The position numbers were made by a program, and so were the translations under genes. From assembly GCA_036488815.1 (NCBI GenBank), contig DASXGX010000162.1:1-64000 (forward strand): 64,000 bases of DNA, read 5' to 3'. The notes beneath the pieces were generated by a model, which had not been told where the DNA came from, did not search any database, and saw only the letters and a list, made by a program, of their open reading frames with translations. Below, piece by piece: positions 42,207 through 51,436 of the stretch. Position 1 is the first letter of the stretch. Each line of letters opens with the position of its first letter. The DNA is from Roseiarcus sp036488815. GTDB lineage: Bacteria; Pseudomonadota; Alphaproteobacteria; Rhizobiales; Beijerinckiaceae.

Positions 42207-42988
42207 CGCTTGGCTCCTGTCGCGGCTTCGCCGATCGGCGGATCGTTCGTCATGCCGGCCAGCACTTCGGCGACGTGACGCACCTTCACTGCCCGGCCCT
42301 CGCGTTGCATCTTGCCGGCCATGTTCATCAGGCAACCCAGATCGCCGGCGAGCAGCGTGTCCGCCCCGCTCGCCGCGACGTTGGCGCTCTTCTGGCGAAC
42401 GATCGCGTCGGACAACTCGCCGTATTTGACCGCGAAGGTGCCGCCGAAGCCGCAGCAGACGTCCGCCTCGTTCATTTCGACGAGCCGCAGACCCTCGACG
42501 CTGGCGAGCAGCTTGCGCGGCTGGCTCATGACCCCGAGCTCCCGCAGCCCTGAGCAGGAATCGTGATAGGCGACCGCCCCGTCGTAGCGCGCCGACACCT
42601 TGCGCACGCCGAGCCGGTCGAAGAGAAAGCTGACGAGCTCGTGGCATTTGGCGGCGAAGGCGTTCGCCTTGACGGCCATGTCCGGCTCGTCGGCGAACAG
42701 CTCGGGATAGTGCTTGGCGAGCATCCCGGCGCAGGAGCCGCTCGGCGCAACGACGGCGTCGCAATCCTCGAAGGCGGCCATCGTCTGACGCGCGATCGCC
42801 TGGGCCGTCGCGCGATCGCCGGAATTGTACGCGGGCTGTCCGCAGCAGGTCTGCGAGGGCACGACGACCTTGCAGCCGGCTTCCTCCAGCAGCTTGACCG
42901 CGGCGAAGCCGACGCTCGGGCGCATCAGGTCGACAAGACAGGTCACGAACAGCCCGACGCGCAGCGCTGGCTTCACGGCTTCATCCAC
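42203..42988 (-). CDS. lutA: LutA/YkgE-like CCG-domain protein of lactate oxidation
   Basis: 261 residues from a GTG at 42988 that follows AGAGGA; the longer open frame has no family-like sequence before VGLFVTCLVD. Two CCG domains are present: TCCGQPAYNSGD near 50-60 and CCGFGGTFAVKYGELS near 185-200, each binding an iron-sulfur cofactor. It is the first gene of lutABC and divergent from pncB. Confidence 0.9.
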   Translation of the reverse strand: MDEAVKPALRVGLFVTCLVDLMRPSVGFAAVKLLEEAGCKVVVPSQTCCGQPAYNSGDRATAQAIARQTMAAFEDCDAVVAPSGSCAGMLAKHYPELFADEPDMAVKANAFAAKCHELVSFLFDRLGVRKVSARYDGAVAYHDSCSGLRELGVMSQPRKLLASVEGLRLVEMNEADVCCGFGGTFAVKYGELSDAIVRQKSANVAASGADTLLAGDLGCLMNMAGKMQREGRAVKVRHVAEVLAGMTNDPPIGEAATGAKR

Positions 42989-43080
42989 GGACGCATCCTC
43001 TTCTCGCTCTCCGGCCGGCGTCGGTTCAGGAATGCGCGCACGCCCTTGTCGCTCGCCGCGCCGGCCCCTAAACTCCAGCC

Positions 43081-44394
43081 ATGATCCCGGATATCGCCAC
43101 GCGTGTCTACAATCACACCTTCCGCATCGATCCAATCGTGCGGACGCTGCTCGATACGGACTTTTACAAAATTTTGATGCTCCAGATGATCTGGAAGTTT
43201 CACCGCAATCGCCGTGTGACCTTCCAGCTCATCAACCGCTCCATCGAGGTCCGCCTCGCCGACACCGTCGACGAGCGCGAACTCACCGACCAGCTCGACC
43301 ATGCGCGCAGCTTGCGGCTCGCCAAGAACGAACTGATCTGGCTCGCCGGCAACACCTTCTACGGCACGAAGCAGATTTTCGAGCCGGAATTCATGGAGTG
43401 GCTGAGCGAATTCCGCCTGCCGGAATACGAGCTGACCCGCTGCGACGGCCAGTACGAGTTGCGCTTCGCCGGTCCGTGGACGGGAACGACGATGTGGGAG
43501 ATCCCGGCCCTCTCCATCATCAACGAGCTGCGCGCCCGCGCCGCCATGCGCGCGATGAGCCGCTTCGACTTCGACGTGCTCTACGCGCGCGCCAAGGCCA
43601 AGCTGTGGAGCAAGGTCGAACGCCTGCGCGCGCTCGCCGCCGAAGGCCCGGTGCGGATTTCCGATTTCGGCACCCGCCGGCGGCACGGCTTCCTCTGGCA
43701 GCGCTGGTGCGTCGAGGCGATGCAGGAGGGGCTGGGCGCCAATTTCGTCGGCACGTCGAACGTCAAGCACGCGATGGACACTGGCCTCGAGGCGATCGGC
43801 ACCAACGCCCACGAGCTGCCGATGGTCTATGCGGCGCTCGCCAACGACGACGACGCCCTGCGCGCGGCGCCTTACGACGTGCTGCGCGACTGGTCGCGCA
43901 TGTACGACGGCAATCTCCTGGTCGTCCTGCCCGATTGCTTCGGCACGACGTCCTTCCTCGAGCGGGCCCCCGACTGGGTCGCCGACTGGAAAGGCGCGCG
44001 GCCCGATTCCAAAGAGCCGATCGAAGGCGCGGAAGAGCTGATCGCCTGGTGGAAGCGGCGCGGCCGCGACCCCAGCAAGAAGCTGATCGTGCTGTCCGAC
44101 GCGATGGACATCGACTCGATCGAGGCGGCGGTGCGCACGCTGCGCGGGCGGATCAATCTCTCGATCGGCTGGGGCACCAACCTCACCAACGACTTCAAAG
44201 GCTGCGCGCCAGCCGGCGTCGACGGCGAACTCAGGGCCATCTCGCTCGTCTGCAAGGTCACCGAGGCGGATGGACGCCCCGCCGTCAAGCTCTCCGACAA
44301 TCCCAATAAAGTGTTGGGAATGCCCGAGGAGGTCGAGCGCTACCGCCGCGTCTTCGGCAAGGCCGGCATGGCGGCGACTCCGGTGCTGGTTTAG
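43081..44394 (+). CDS. pncB: nicotinate phosphoribosyltransferase
   Basis: 437 residues, the usual PncB length. Signature phrases: LLDTDFYKILMLQMIW near 21-36, EFRLPEYEL, ISDFGTRRRHGFLWQRW near 195-211 and FVGTSNVKHAMDTGLEAIGT near 223-242, where the phosphoribosyl-pyrophosphate and phosphohistidine sites lie. LVVLPDCFGTTSFL also fits. It makes nicotinate mononucleotide in NAD salvage. It stands alone between lutABC and the GntR/lactate permease pair. Confidence 0.94.
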   Translation: MIPDIATRVYNHTFRIDPIVRTLLDTDFYKILMLQMIWKFHRNRRVTFQLINRSIEVRLADTVDERELTDQLDHARSLRLAKNELIWLAGNTFYGTKQIFEPEFMEWLSEFRLPEYELTRCDGQYELRFAGPWTGTTMWEIPALSIINELRARAAMRAMSRFDFDVLYARAKAKLWSKVERLRALAAEGPVRISDFGTRRRHGFLWQRWCVEAMQEGLGANFVGTSNVKHAMDTGLEAIGTNAHELPMVYAALANDDDALRAAPYDVLRDWSRMYDGNLLVVLPDCFGTTSFLERAPDWVADWKGARPDSKEPIEGAEELIAWWKRRGRDPSKKLIVLSDAMDIDSIEAAVRTLRGRINLSIGWGTNLTNDFKGCAPAGVDGELRAISLVCKVTEADGRPAVKLSDNPNKVLGMPEEVERYRRVFGKAGMAATPVLV

Positions 44395-44445
44395 CGCCTT
44401 CGGCCGCCCCCGAGAGGGGGGAAGGACCTTCTGATCCGCCCTCAT
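44395..44445. terminator. hairpin in the 51-base gap between convergent pncB and GntR genes
   Basis: CCCCC-GAGA-GGGGG at 44407-44420, followed by GAAGG and GATCCGCCCTCAT. The wording resembles a degraded half of the inverted repeats around the DUF559 gene. Confidence 0.45.
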
Positions 44446-45210
44446 TCAAGCCGCTACGATGTCTTGTCGCGCAATGCGGCGCAGCGAGGTCGCCTGCCGC
44501 ATTTCCTCGCCGCGCATCTCGGCGTGCGCTTCGCGCAGGAAAGCGATGTGGCCGGAGGCGGCCGCCTCGGCTGCCGCCGGATCGCCGTCGAGCACCGCGG
44601 CGCCGATGCGCAAATGCTGCTCCAGCAGGGCCTCGCGCACGCCGGGCCGGCGATAGAGACTTTCGCGATTGAAGAAGACGCCCTGGCGCAGCAGATCGGC
44701 CAGAGCGCGCATGACATGCAGCACCACCACGTTGTGCGCCGCCTCGTAGATCGCGACATGCAGTCCGACATCCGCCTCGGTTTCGCTCGCAGCGTCCCCG
44801 GCTTCATGGGCTCGCCGCATGTCGTCGAGGCAGCGGCGAAGGATCTGCCGGTCCGCCTCGGTCGCGCGCCGGGCGGCCGAGCGCGCCGCGTCCGCCTCGA
44901 CCACGGCGCGGAATTCGAAATAATCGGCCGCAACGCGCTCGTCGTCGCGAAACATCTCGGCGAGCGGATCGGCGAGCTTGGCGAGATAGGACGCGACGGT
45001 CGTTCCGGTCTTGCCGACGACGACGAGCCCCTTGGCCTCGAGTTGCGCAAGGCCGTCGCGCAGGGAAGGCCTGGATACGCCGAGCTTGGCGGCGAGCTCG
45101 CGCTCGGCGATCAGTCGCTCGCCCGGCCGCAACACCCCCTCGACGATCAGCGCCTGAATGCGGTCGGCGATCGCATCCGCCAGACGGGCCGGTTTGATGG
45201 TGACGCTCAA
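44446..45210 (-). CDS. GntR family regulator with FCD domain (LldR/PdhR-like)
   Basis: 254 residues from a TTG at 45210, chosen because GGGGAGG lies 5 bases upstream; an ATG at 45240 is the alternative and has no ribosome site. The winged helix reads LADAIADRIQALIVEG, RPGERLIAERELAAKLGVSR and PSLRDGLAQLEAKGLV. The C-terminal FCD domain has the metal-ligand pattern Asp/His...His (ADVGLHVAIYEAAHN, LLEQHLRIGAAVLDGD, AASGHIAFLREAH). It is divergent from the lactate permease, so control of the lactate/glycolate genes by lactate or pyruvate is likely. Confidence 0.85.
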   Translation of the reverse strand: MSVTIKPARLADAIADRIQALIVEGVLRPGERLIAERELAAKLGVSRPSLRDGLAQLEAKGLVVVGKTGTTVASYLAKLADPLAEMFRDDERVAADYFEFRAVVEADAARSAARRATEADRQILRRCLDDMRRAHEAGDAASETEADVGLHVAIYEAAHNVVVLHVMRALADLLRQGVFFNRESLYRRPGVREALLEQHLRIGAAVLDGDPAAAEAAASGHIAFLREAHAEMRGEEMRQATSLRRIARQDIVAA

Positions 45211-45570
45211 GCTCGCCTCCCCTCTCAACGCGGGCGGCATCCCTGCCGTAGGGCGCGCTGTTTGGTCGAATCGAACCCGTCACCCACGGCCGTCGCGCCC
45301 GCGAGCGCAGGCGCCCAGCGGCGTAGGGCGCGGGCGCTTCACAATGAGTGGTTCGCGGCGGCGGCCTGGACCCCGCGTTCGCGGGTATGACAGGACGGCG
45401 ACGCCTCTATTCCAGCGCAGCGTGCCCTAGGTAAGTCGGATGGACCGGGGCGGTCAAGGTAATCTGAATTGACCAAGCGACCGCCGGCTAGATACATCTA
45501 CCCCGAGCCGCGGAGACAAGCGGCGGCGGCGAGCCGGTCTCCTTCCGGTCGCGAAAGCACGGGAGGCACA
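45211..45570. promoter_or_regulatory. 360-base divergent control region between the GntR and lactate permease genes
   Basis: GGTCAA (45452-45457) and TTGACC (45469-45474) form an inverted repeat with an 11-base spacer. The second arm can serve as a -35 box, with GATACA 16 bases on (45491-45496) as a weak -10 about 75 bases before the permease ATG. This is a plausible place for GntR action. The rest of the gap (45250-45430) shows no gene and contains GC-rich repeat-like sequence. Confidence 0.35.
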
Positions 45571-47187
45571 ATGTTTCAGCAGCTCCTGACCCCTGTAGGG
45601 GGCAATCTTGCGTTGTCGTTCGCGACGGCCAGCCTGCCGATCGCCACCGTCCTCGTCCTGCTCGGCGTGTTGCGGCGGCCCGCCTGGCAAGCCTCGCTCG
45701 CCGGGCTCGTCGTCGGCTTCGTCATCGCGGTCGGCGTCTGGAAGCTGCCTGTCGGGCTCGCGATCAGCGCGACGCTCAACGGCGTCGTGTTCGCGCTGTG
45801 GCCGGTGATGTGGATCGTGTTCAACGCGATGCTGCTCTACAACGTGTCCGTCGTCTCGGGGCGCTTCGACGCCTTCCGCCGCTGGACGCTGGACCACCTC
45901 CCCAACGATCGCCGGATCGTGCTGGTCGCGATCGGCTTCTGCTTCGGCGCGCTGCTCGAAGGCGTCGCGGGCTTCGGCACGCCGATCGCGATCACCGGTT
46001 CGCTCCTCATCCTCGTCGGTTTCGCGCCGCTCGAGGCGATCGTCTACGTGCTGATCTTCAACACCGCGCCGGTGGCCTTCGGCGCGCTCGGCGCGCCTGT
46101 GACTGTGCTCGGCGCGGTCACCGGCCTGCCGGCCAACGTCCTCGGCGCGATGATCGGCCGCCAGTTGCCGTTCATGGCGCTCATCCTGCCGTTCTATGTG
46201 ATGTTCGTCTACGGCGGCGCACGCTCGGTGCGGGCGATCTGGCCGGCCCTCCTGGTCGCCGGCGGGAGCTTTGCGCTCTGTCAGTTCGTCGCCTCGAACT
46301 TTATCGATTACTCCCTCACCGACGTGCTCGCCTCGCTCGGCTCGCTCATCGTCACGCTCGGCTTCCTCACGATCTGGAAGCCCGCGCCCGATTTGCGATT
46401 TGCGATTACGCGCCGGGAACCTGCTGTGGGCGAAGTGAGCGACACGCCCGCCTGGCAGGGATGGCTGCCCTGGCTGATCGTCGCCGCGGTCGTCATCGTC
46501 TGGACCGCGCTCAAGATCTTCGCCATCGGGCAGATCAATCTGCGGTGGCCCGGCCTCGACAAGGCGATCTCGATCACGCTCTACGACAACAAGCCCTATG
46601 CGGCGGTGTGGCAGTTCCAGCCGCTCGCGACGGGGACGGGCATCCTGGTCGCTGCGATCATCACCGCGCTCGCCTGCGGCGTCGGCATCGAAGGCTTCGC
46701 CAAATGCGCCGTCCGGACGGCGCAACAGATCTGGATCGCCGTCTTGACCGTCTGCTTCATCGTCGGCCTCGCCTTTCTGATGAACTATTCCGGGCTCGCC
46801 TATACGCTCGGCCTCGGCGTCGCCTCGGTGGGCGGGCTGTTCGTGTTGCTCTCGCCGTTCCTCGGCTGGATCGCGGTCTTCCTGTCGGGCAGCGACACCT
46901 CGGGCAACGCTTTGTTCGGCAATTTGCAGGTGGTGGCCTCGCGGCAACTCGGTCTCAATCCGGTGCTGTTCGCCGCCACCAATTCGTCGGGCGGCGTCAT
47001 GGGCAAGATGATCTCGCCGCAGAACATCGCGACCGGGGTCTCCGTCACCGACCTCAAGGGCCGCGAGGGCGCCGTCTTCGCCCGCACCTTCCCGCACAGC
47101 GTCATCCTGACGATCATCCTGGGACTGCTGGTCGCGTTCCAGCAATTTGTCATCCCCTGGATCATCCCCGCCGTCGGCGGCCCGTGA
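45571..47187 (+). CDS. lldP: L-lactate permease (LctP/LldP family)
   Basis: 538 residues from the ATG at 45571 with GGGAGG upstream. About 12-14 membrane helices; family phrases FGALLEGVAGFGTPIAITGS near 130-150, FNTAPVAFGALGAPV near 167-181 and FLSGSDTSGNALFGNLQVVA near 437-456, with NSSGGVMGKMISPQNIAT near the end. Proton-coupled uptake of lactate or glycolate. It is followed by glcDEF, so the imported hydroxyacid is probably oxidised by that complex. Confidence 0.93.
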   Translation: MFQQLLTPVGGNLALSFATASLPIATVLVLLGVLRRPAWQASLAGLVVGFVIAVGVWKLPVGLAISATLNGVVFALWPVMWIVFNAMLLYNVSVVSGRFDAFRRWTLDHLPNDRRIVLVAIGFCFGALLEGVAGFGTPIAITGSLLILVGFAPLEAIVYVLIFNTAPVAFGALGAPVTVLGAVTGLPANVLGAMIGRQLPFMALILPFYVMFVYGGARSVRAIWPALLVAGGSFALCQFVASNFIDYSLTDVLASLGSLIVTLGFLTIWKPAPDLRFAITRREPAVGEVSDTPAWQGWLPWLIVAAVVIVWTALKIFAIGQINLRWPGLDKAISITLYDNKPYAAVWQFQPLATGTGILVAAIITALACGVGIEGFAKCAVRTAQQIWIAVLTVCFIVGLAFLMNYSGLAYTLGLGVASVGGLFVLLSPFLGWIAVFLSGSDTSGNALFGNLQVVASRQLGLNPVLFAATNSSGGVMGKMISPQNIATGVSVTDLKGREGAVFARTFPHSVILTIILGLLVAFQQFVIPWIIPAVGGP

Positions 47188-47246
47188 ACCCAAGGGCGCG
47201 CTCGTTTACCGGCGGCGCGCCCTTATATTCTCCCTAGGAGGCTCTC

Positions 47247-48680
47247 ATGCCGCAGATCGCTTTTCCCCCGGTCGACCCCTCGGTCCTCGCCCGGCGCGAG
47301 GCGATCGTCGCGGGCCTTGCCGCAATCCTCCCCCCGGACGGCCTGATCGCCGACCTTGCCGGCCGCCGCGCCTTCGAGACCGACGCCTTGACGGCCTATC
47401 GGCGCGTACCGCTCGCCGTCGCGCTGCCACGTTCGACCGAGGAGGCTGCGCGCGTGCTGAAATTCTGCCGCGACGCGGGTGTCAACGTCGTGCCGCGCGG
47501 CGCCGGGACGTCGCTCTCCGGCGGAGCCATTCCGCAAGAGGACGCGATTGTCCTCGGCCTCAGCAAGATGAGCCGCATTCTCGAGGTCAACCTCGCCGAC
47601 CGCTATGCGCGCGTCGAGGCCGGTGTCACCAATCTCGCCATCTCGGAGGCGGTCGGCCCGGAAGGCTTCTTCTACGCCCCTGACCCCTCCTCGCAGCTCG
47701 CCTGCACCATCGGCGGCAATATCGGCATGAACTCCGGCGGCGCGCATTGCCTCAAATACGGCGTGACGACCAACAACATCCTCGGCGTGCGTCTCGTCAC
47801 GCTGGACGGCGAGGTCCTCGACATCGGCGGCGCCGCGCTGGACGCGCCCGGGCTCGACTGGCTCGGCCTCGTCTGCGGCTCGGAGGGCCAGCTCGGGGTC
47901 ATGACGGAGGCGACGGTGCGCCTGCTCCCGCTCGCCGAAGGGGCGCGGCCAGTCCTGTTCGGCTTCGACTCGGCGGAAGACGCGGGCCAATGCGTCGCCG
48001 CGATCATCGGCGCCGGCGTCATCCCCGTGGCGATGGAGTATATGGACCGGCTCGCGATCGAGATCTGCGAGAACTTCGCGCATGCCGGCTATCCGCTCGA
48101 TGTCGAGGCGATGCTGATCATCGAGGTCGAAGGCGGCGAGGACGAGATGGCGGCGCAGCTCGCCAAGATCTCGGCGATCGCCAAGGCGCATCACGTGAAG
48201 ACAATCCGCGAATCGATGTCGGCGATGGAAAGCGCGCAAATCTGGAAAGGCCGCAAGTCCGCGTTCGGCGCGACCGGGCGCGTCGCCGACTACATCTGCA
48301 TGGACGGCACGGTGCCGACCGGCCGGCTGCCGGAAGCGCTGCGCCGCACCGGCGAGATCTGCGCCCGCTATGGGCTGCGCGTCGCCAATGTGTTTCATGC
48401 CGGCGACGGCAACATGCATCCCTTGATCCTCTACGACGTGAACGATCCGGCGCAGCAGCAGAAGGCCGAAGACGCCGGCATGGACGTTCTCAAGCTCTGC
48501 GTCGAACTCGGCGGCGCGCTCACCGGCGAGCACGGCGTCGGCATCGAGAAGCGCGACCTGATGGGCACGCAGTTTTCGCAAAGCGATCTCGCGCAGCAGA
48601 TGCGCGTGCGCGCGGCCTTCGATCCGCAATGGCGGCTCAATCCGGCGAAGGTGTTCCCGCTGGAGGGAAGAACGGAATGA
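47247..48680 (+). CDS. glcD: glycolate oxidase subunit GlcD / FAD-linked D-lactate dehydrogenase
   Basis: 477 residues with AGGAGG 6 bases before the ATG. An FAD_binding_4 domain (VNVVPRGAGTSLSGGAIP near 75-92, ACTIGGNIGMNSGGAHCLKY near 153-172, GSEGQLGVMTEATVRLLPL near 212-230) and the C-terminal FAD-oxidase domain (RVANVFHAGDGNMHPLILYD, GALTGEHGVGIEKRDLM) are complete. With GlcE and GlcF it oxidises glycolate or D-lactate and feeds electrons to quinone. Confidence 0.94.
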   Translation: MPQIAFPPVDPSVLARREAIVAGLAAILPPDGLIADLAGRRAFETDALTAYRRVPLAVALPRSTEEAARVLKFCRDAGVNVVPRGAGTSLSGGAIPQEDAIVLGLSKMSRILEVNLADRYARVEAGVTNLAISEAVGPEGFFYAPDPSSQLACTIGGNIGMNSGGAHCLKYGVTTNNILGVRLVTLDGEVLDIGGAALDAPGLDWLGLVCGSEGQLGVMTEATVRLLPLAEGARPVLFGFDSAEDAGQCVAAIIGAGVIPVAMEYMDRLAIEICENFAHAGYPLDVEAMLIIEVEGGEDEMAAQLAKISAIAKAHHVKTIRESMSAMESAQIWKGRKSAFGATGRVADYICMDGTVPTGRLPEALRRTGEICARYGLRVANVFHAGDGNMHPLILYDVNDPAQQQKAEDAGMDVLKLCVELGGALTGEHGVGIEKRDLMGTQFSQSDLAQQMRVRAAFDPQWRLNPAKVFPLEGRTE

Positions 48681-49873
48681 ACGCTCGGGAAGAGACGATC
48701 CACGCGCCCGCCGACGAGGCGGAGGCGGCGGAGATCGTGCGCGCGGCCGCGGCGCGCGGCGCAAAGCTCGACATCATTGGCGGCGGCACGCGCCACGGCC
48801 TCGGGCGGCCCAGCGAAGGGGGCGAACAGCTCTCGACGCGCGGGCTCACGGGCATCGTGTTCCACGAACCGGCGGAGATGACGCTGCGCGTTCGCGCCGG
48901 CACGACGCTCCGCGAGGTCGAAGCGGCGCTCGCGCCGCATGGCCAGATGCTGCCGTTCGAGCCGATCGACCACCGTGCGCTCTACGGCGGCGAGGGCGAG
49001 CCGACGATCGGCGGACTGGTCGCGACCAACGCCTCGGGGCCGCGCCGCATCAGCGCCGGCGCTGCGCGCGACAGCCTGATCGGCGTACGGCTCGTCAATG
49101 GACGCGGCGAATGTGTCATGAGCGGCGGGCGCGTGATGAAGAACGTCACCGGGCTCGATCTCGTCAAGCTCGTTTGCGGCGCACATGGCGCGCTCGGCCT
49201 CGTCACCGAGGCGACGTTCAAACTCTTGCCGACGCCGCAGAGCGAGCGGACGGTCGTCATCCGCCGGATCGACGGCGAGCGTGCGATCGCCGCGATGACT
49301 CAGGCGCTGGGGTCGCCCTACGGCGTCATCGGCGCGACGGCGATCGGCGCCGGCATGGGGCGCGACTTTCCCCGCGTGTTCGTGCGCCTCGAGGGTTTTG
49401 AGGACTCCCTCGAAGCGCGCTCCGAGCGGCTGATCGCGCGGCTCGCCGAATTCGGCGCCAAGCACGCTTTGCAGGGCGAAGAATCCCAGCGTCTGTGGCG
49501 CGCGGTGCGCGACGTCGAATTCCTCGCCGAGCCGCGCGAGCGCGCCGTCTGGCGCATCAGCCTGCAACCCTCGAAGGGCGCGCGCTTCATCGCCGCCCTC
49601 GGCGCCCATGCGCTCGACCATCTCTACGATTGGGGCGGCGGCCTCGTCTGGCTCGCGAGCGAGCCGACCATCGAGGCGGCAAGCGCCGTGCGCGCCGCCC
49701 TCGCCCCGCTCGGCGGCCATGCGACGCTGATGCGGGCGCCGGACGAACTGCGCGCCCGCGTCGACGTCTTCGAGCCGCCGGCGCCGGCGCTGGCGCGGCT
49801 GACGAAGAGCGTGACGGCGAGCTTCGATCCGCACGGGGTTTTCAATCCGGGGCGGATGTATGCGGGGATTTAG
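48677..49873 (+). CDS. glcE: glycolate oxidase subunit GlcE
   Basis: 398 residues; start overlaps the glcD stop (ATGA). FAD-binding phrases KLDIIGGGTRHGLG near 31-44, IGGLVATNASGPRRIS and SGGRVMKNVTGLDLVKLVCG identify GlcE, the smaller FAD-binding subunit. The chain ends with FDPHGVFNPGRMY, as usual. Confidence 0.93.
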   Translation: MNAREETIHAPADEAEAAEIVRAAAARGAKLDIIGGGTRHGLGRPSEGGEQLSTRGLTGIVFHEPAEMTLRVRAGTTLREVEAALAPHGQMLPFEPIDHRALYGGEGEPTIGGLVATNASGPRRISAGAARDSLIGVRLVNGRGECVMSGGRVMKNVTGLDLVKLVCGAHGALGLVTEATFKLLPTPQSERTVVIRRIDGERAIAAMTQALGSPYGVIGATAIGAGMGRDFPRVFVRLEGFEDSLEARSERLIARLAEFGAKHALQGEESQRLWRAVRDVEFLAEPRERAVWRISLQPSKGARFIAALGAHALDHLYDWGGGLVWLASEPTIEAASAVRAALAPLGGHATLMRAPDELRARVDVFEPPAPALARLTKSVTASFDPHGVFNPGRMYAGI

Positions 49874-49921
49874 ACGATGAGCGGCAGAGCGGATGCTACC
49901 AACCAGGGGAGGCAGAGCGGA

Positions 49922-50011
49922 GCGCGAGAGGAATTCGAAGTCAAGGATGCGCAAAGCGCACCGCCTTCGGCGGCCCATCGCGCCGTCCTTGAGTTCGAAT
50001 TCCTCTCGCGC
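49922..50011. repeat. 90-bp inverted repeat between glcE and glcF
   Basis: GCGCGAGAGGAATTCGAA (49922-49939) is the exact reverse complement of 49994-50011. Pairing continues inward through TCAAGGA/TCCTTGA and an inner CGCCTTCGGCG hairpin. The 258-base gap between glcE and glcF is otherwise empty; in the transcript this would form one long stable stem. Confidence 0.7.
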
Positions 50012-50131
50012 AGAATCGCCTCCAAGCAAACAATGACCGGCCGTCGCCGGCGGCGGCGCTTGCCGCGGGCGGGCCTGCCTCTCTGCAACAAGCGACCGAC
50101 TCGCCGCCCTGCGCTCATGAGCTGACCATAT

Positions 50132-51436
50132 ATGCAAACCCACTTCACCCCCGAGCAGCTTGCCGATCCCGAGATCCAGCCGCTGGAGAAGATTCTCCGC
50201 TCCTGCGTGCATTGCGGCTTCTGCACCGCCACCTGCCCGACCTATCTCGTCACCGGCGACGAGCGTGAGAGTCCGCGCGGCCGCATCTATCTGATCAAGG
50301 ACCTGCTCGAGAGCGGGCGCGCGCCGACCGACGAGGACGTCGGGCCGATCGACCATTGCCTCTCCTGCCTCGCCTGCATGACGACCTGCCCGTCCGGCGT
50401 CGACTACCGCCGCCTCGTCGACCATGCGCGCGTGACGATCGAGACCCGCTATCGCCGTCCGCTCGCCGACCGTCTGCTGCGCGCCGCGTTGGCGCGGCTG
50501 CTTCCATCGCGCAGACTGTTCGGCGCGGCGCTCCGCCTCGCTGCGATCGGCCGTCCCTTCGCCCCGCTTCTGTCCCGCCTCCCGGGCGTCGGCCCGAAGC
50601 TCACCGCGATGTTGGCGCTCGCGCCGAAGTCGCCTCGGCGCGGCGAGCGCGCCGGCCCCGGCGAATTCAAGGCGCCGGCCGCAGGCGCCAAGCGCCGCCG
50701 CGTGGCCTTGCTCACCGGGTGTGCGCAGGACGCGCTGGCGCCCCAGATCAACGCCGCCGCGATCCGCCTGCTGAACCGAGCCGGTATCGACGTCGTTCTG
50801 CCGCAAGGCGAAGGCTGCTGCGGCTCGATGCTGCATCACATGGGACGCGAGGTTCCGGCGCTCGATCAGGCGCGCGCCAACATCGACATCTGGATGCGTG
50901 AGATCGACGGCGCCGGCCTCGACGCCATCGTCGTCACCGCCTCGGGCTGCGGCGCGACGATCAAGGACTATGCGCATATGTTGCGGAACGATCCCGCCTA
51001 CGCCGACAAGGCGGGGCGCGTCGCCGCGCTGGCTAAGGACGTCAGCGAATATGTCGCCGACCTCGAGCTCCCCTATCGCAGCCCGGAAAACCTCGTCGTC
51101 GCCTATCACGCCGCCTGCTCGCTGCAGCATGGCCAGAAGATCCTGGAAGCGCCGAAGGCGCTGCTACGCCGCGCTGGATTCACCGTGCGCAATCCCGCCG
51201 AGGCGCACATTTGTTGCGGCTCGGCGGGAACCTACAACATCCTCCAGCCCGAGATGGCCGGCGCGCTGCGCAAGCGGAAGGTCGCCAACCTCGAACGCCT
51301 GAAGCCCGACGTCATCGCCGCCGGCAACATCGGCTGCCTCACGCAGATCGCCAGCGGGACTGCGACGCCCGTGGTGCATACGGTGGAGTTGCTCGACTGG
51401 GCGAGCGGCGGGCCGCGGCCGGCGGGGATGGGGTGA
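50132..51436 (+). CDS. glcF: glycolate oxidase iron-sulfur subunit GlcF
   Basis: 434 residues. Two [4Fe-4S] motifs lie near the N-terminus: CVHCGFCTATCPTY at about 24-37 and CLSCLACMTTCPSGVDY at about 75-91. The CCG domains follow (GEGCCGSMLHHMG, AYHAACSLQHGQKILE, HICCGSAGTYNILQPEM). Membrane-associated electron-transfer subunit of glycolate/D-lactate oxidase. It is separated from glcE by the 90-bp hairpin. Confidence 0.94.
   Translation: MQTHFTPEQLADPEIQPLEKILRSCVHCGFCTATCPTYLVTGDERESPRGRIYLIKDLLESGRAPTDEDVGPIDHCLSCLACMTTCPSGVDYRRLVDHARVTIETRYRRPLADRLLRAALARLLPSRRLFGAALRLAAIGRPFAPLLSRLPGVGPKLTAMLALAPKSPRRGERAGPGEFKAPAAGAKRRRVALLTGCAQDALAPQINAAAIRLLNRAGIDVVLPQGEGCCGSMLHHMGREVPALDQARANIDIWMREIDGAGLDAIVVTASGCGATIKDYAHMLRNDPAYADKAGRVAALAKDVSEYVADLELPYRSPENLVVAYHAACSLQHGQKILEAPKALLRRAGFTVRNPAEAHICCGSAGTYNILQPEMAGALRKRKVANLERLKPDVIAAGNIGCLTQIASGTATPVVHTVELLDWASGGPRPAGMG

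Noticed and set aside
45454..47193. 579-codon minus-strand frame over the lactate permease
   Set aside because: Consists of Arg/Asp/Glu repeats, the mirror of hydrophobic codons in the permease.
48431..51130. 899-codon minus-strand frame over glcD, glcE and glcF
   Set aside because: Runs through three recognised genes and an inverted repeat; no domain in its translation.
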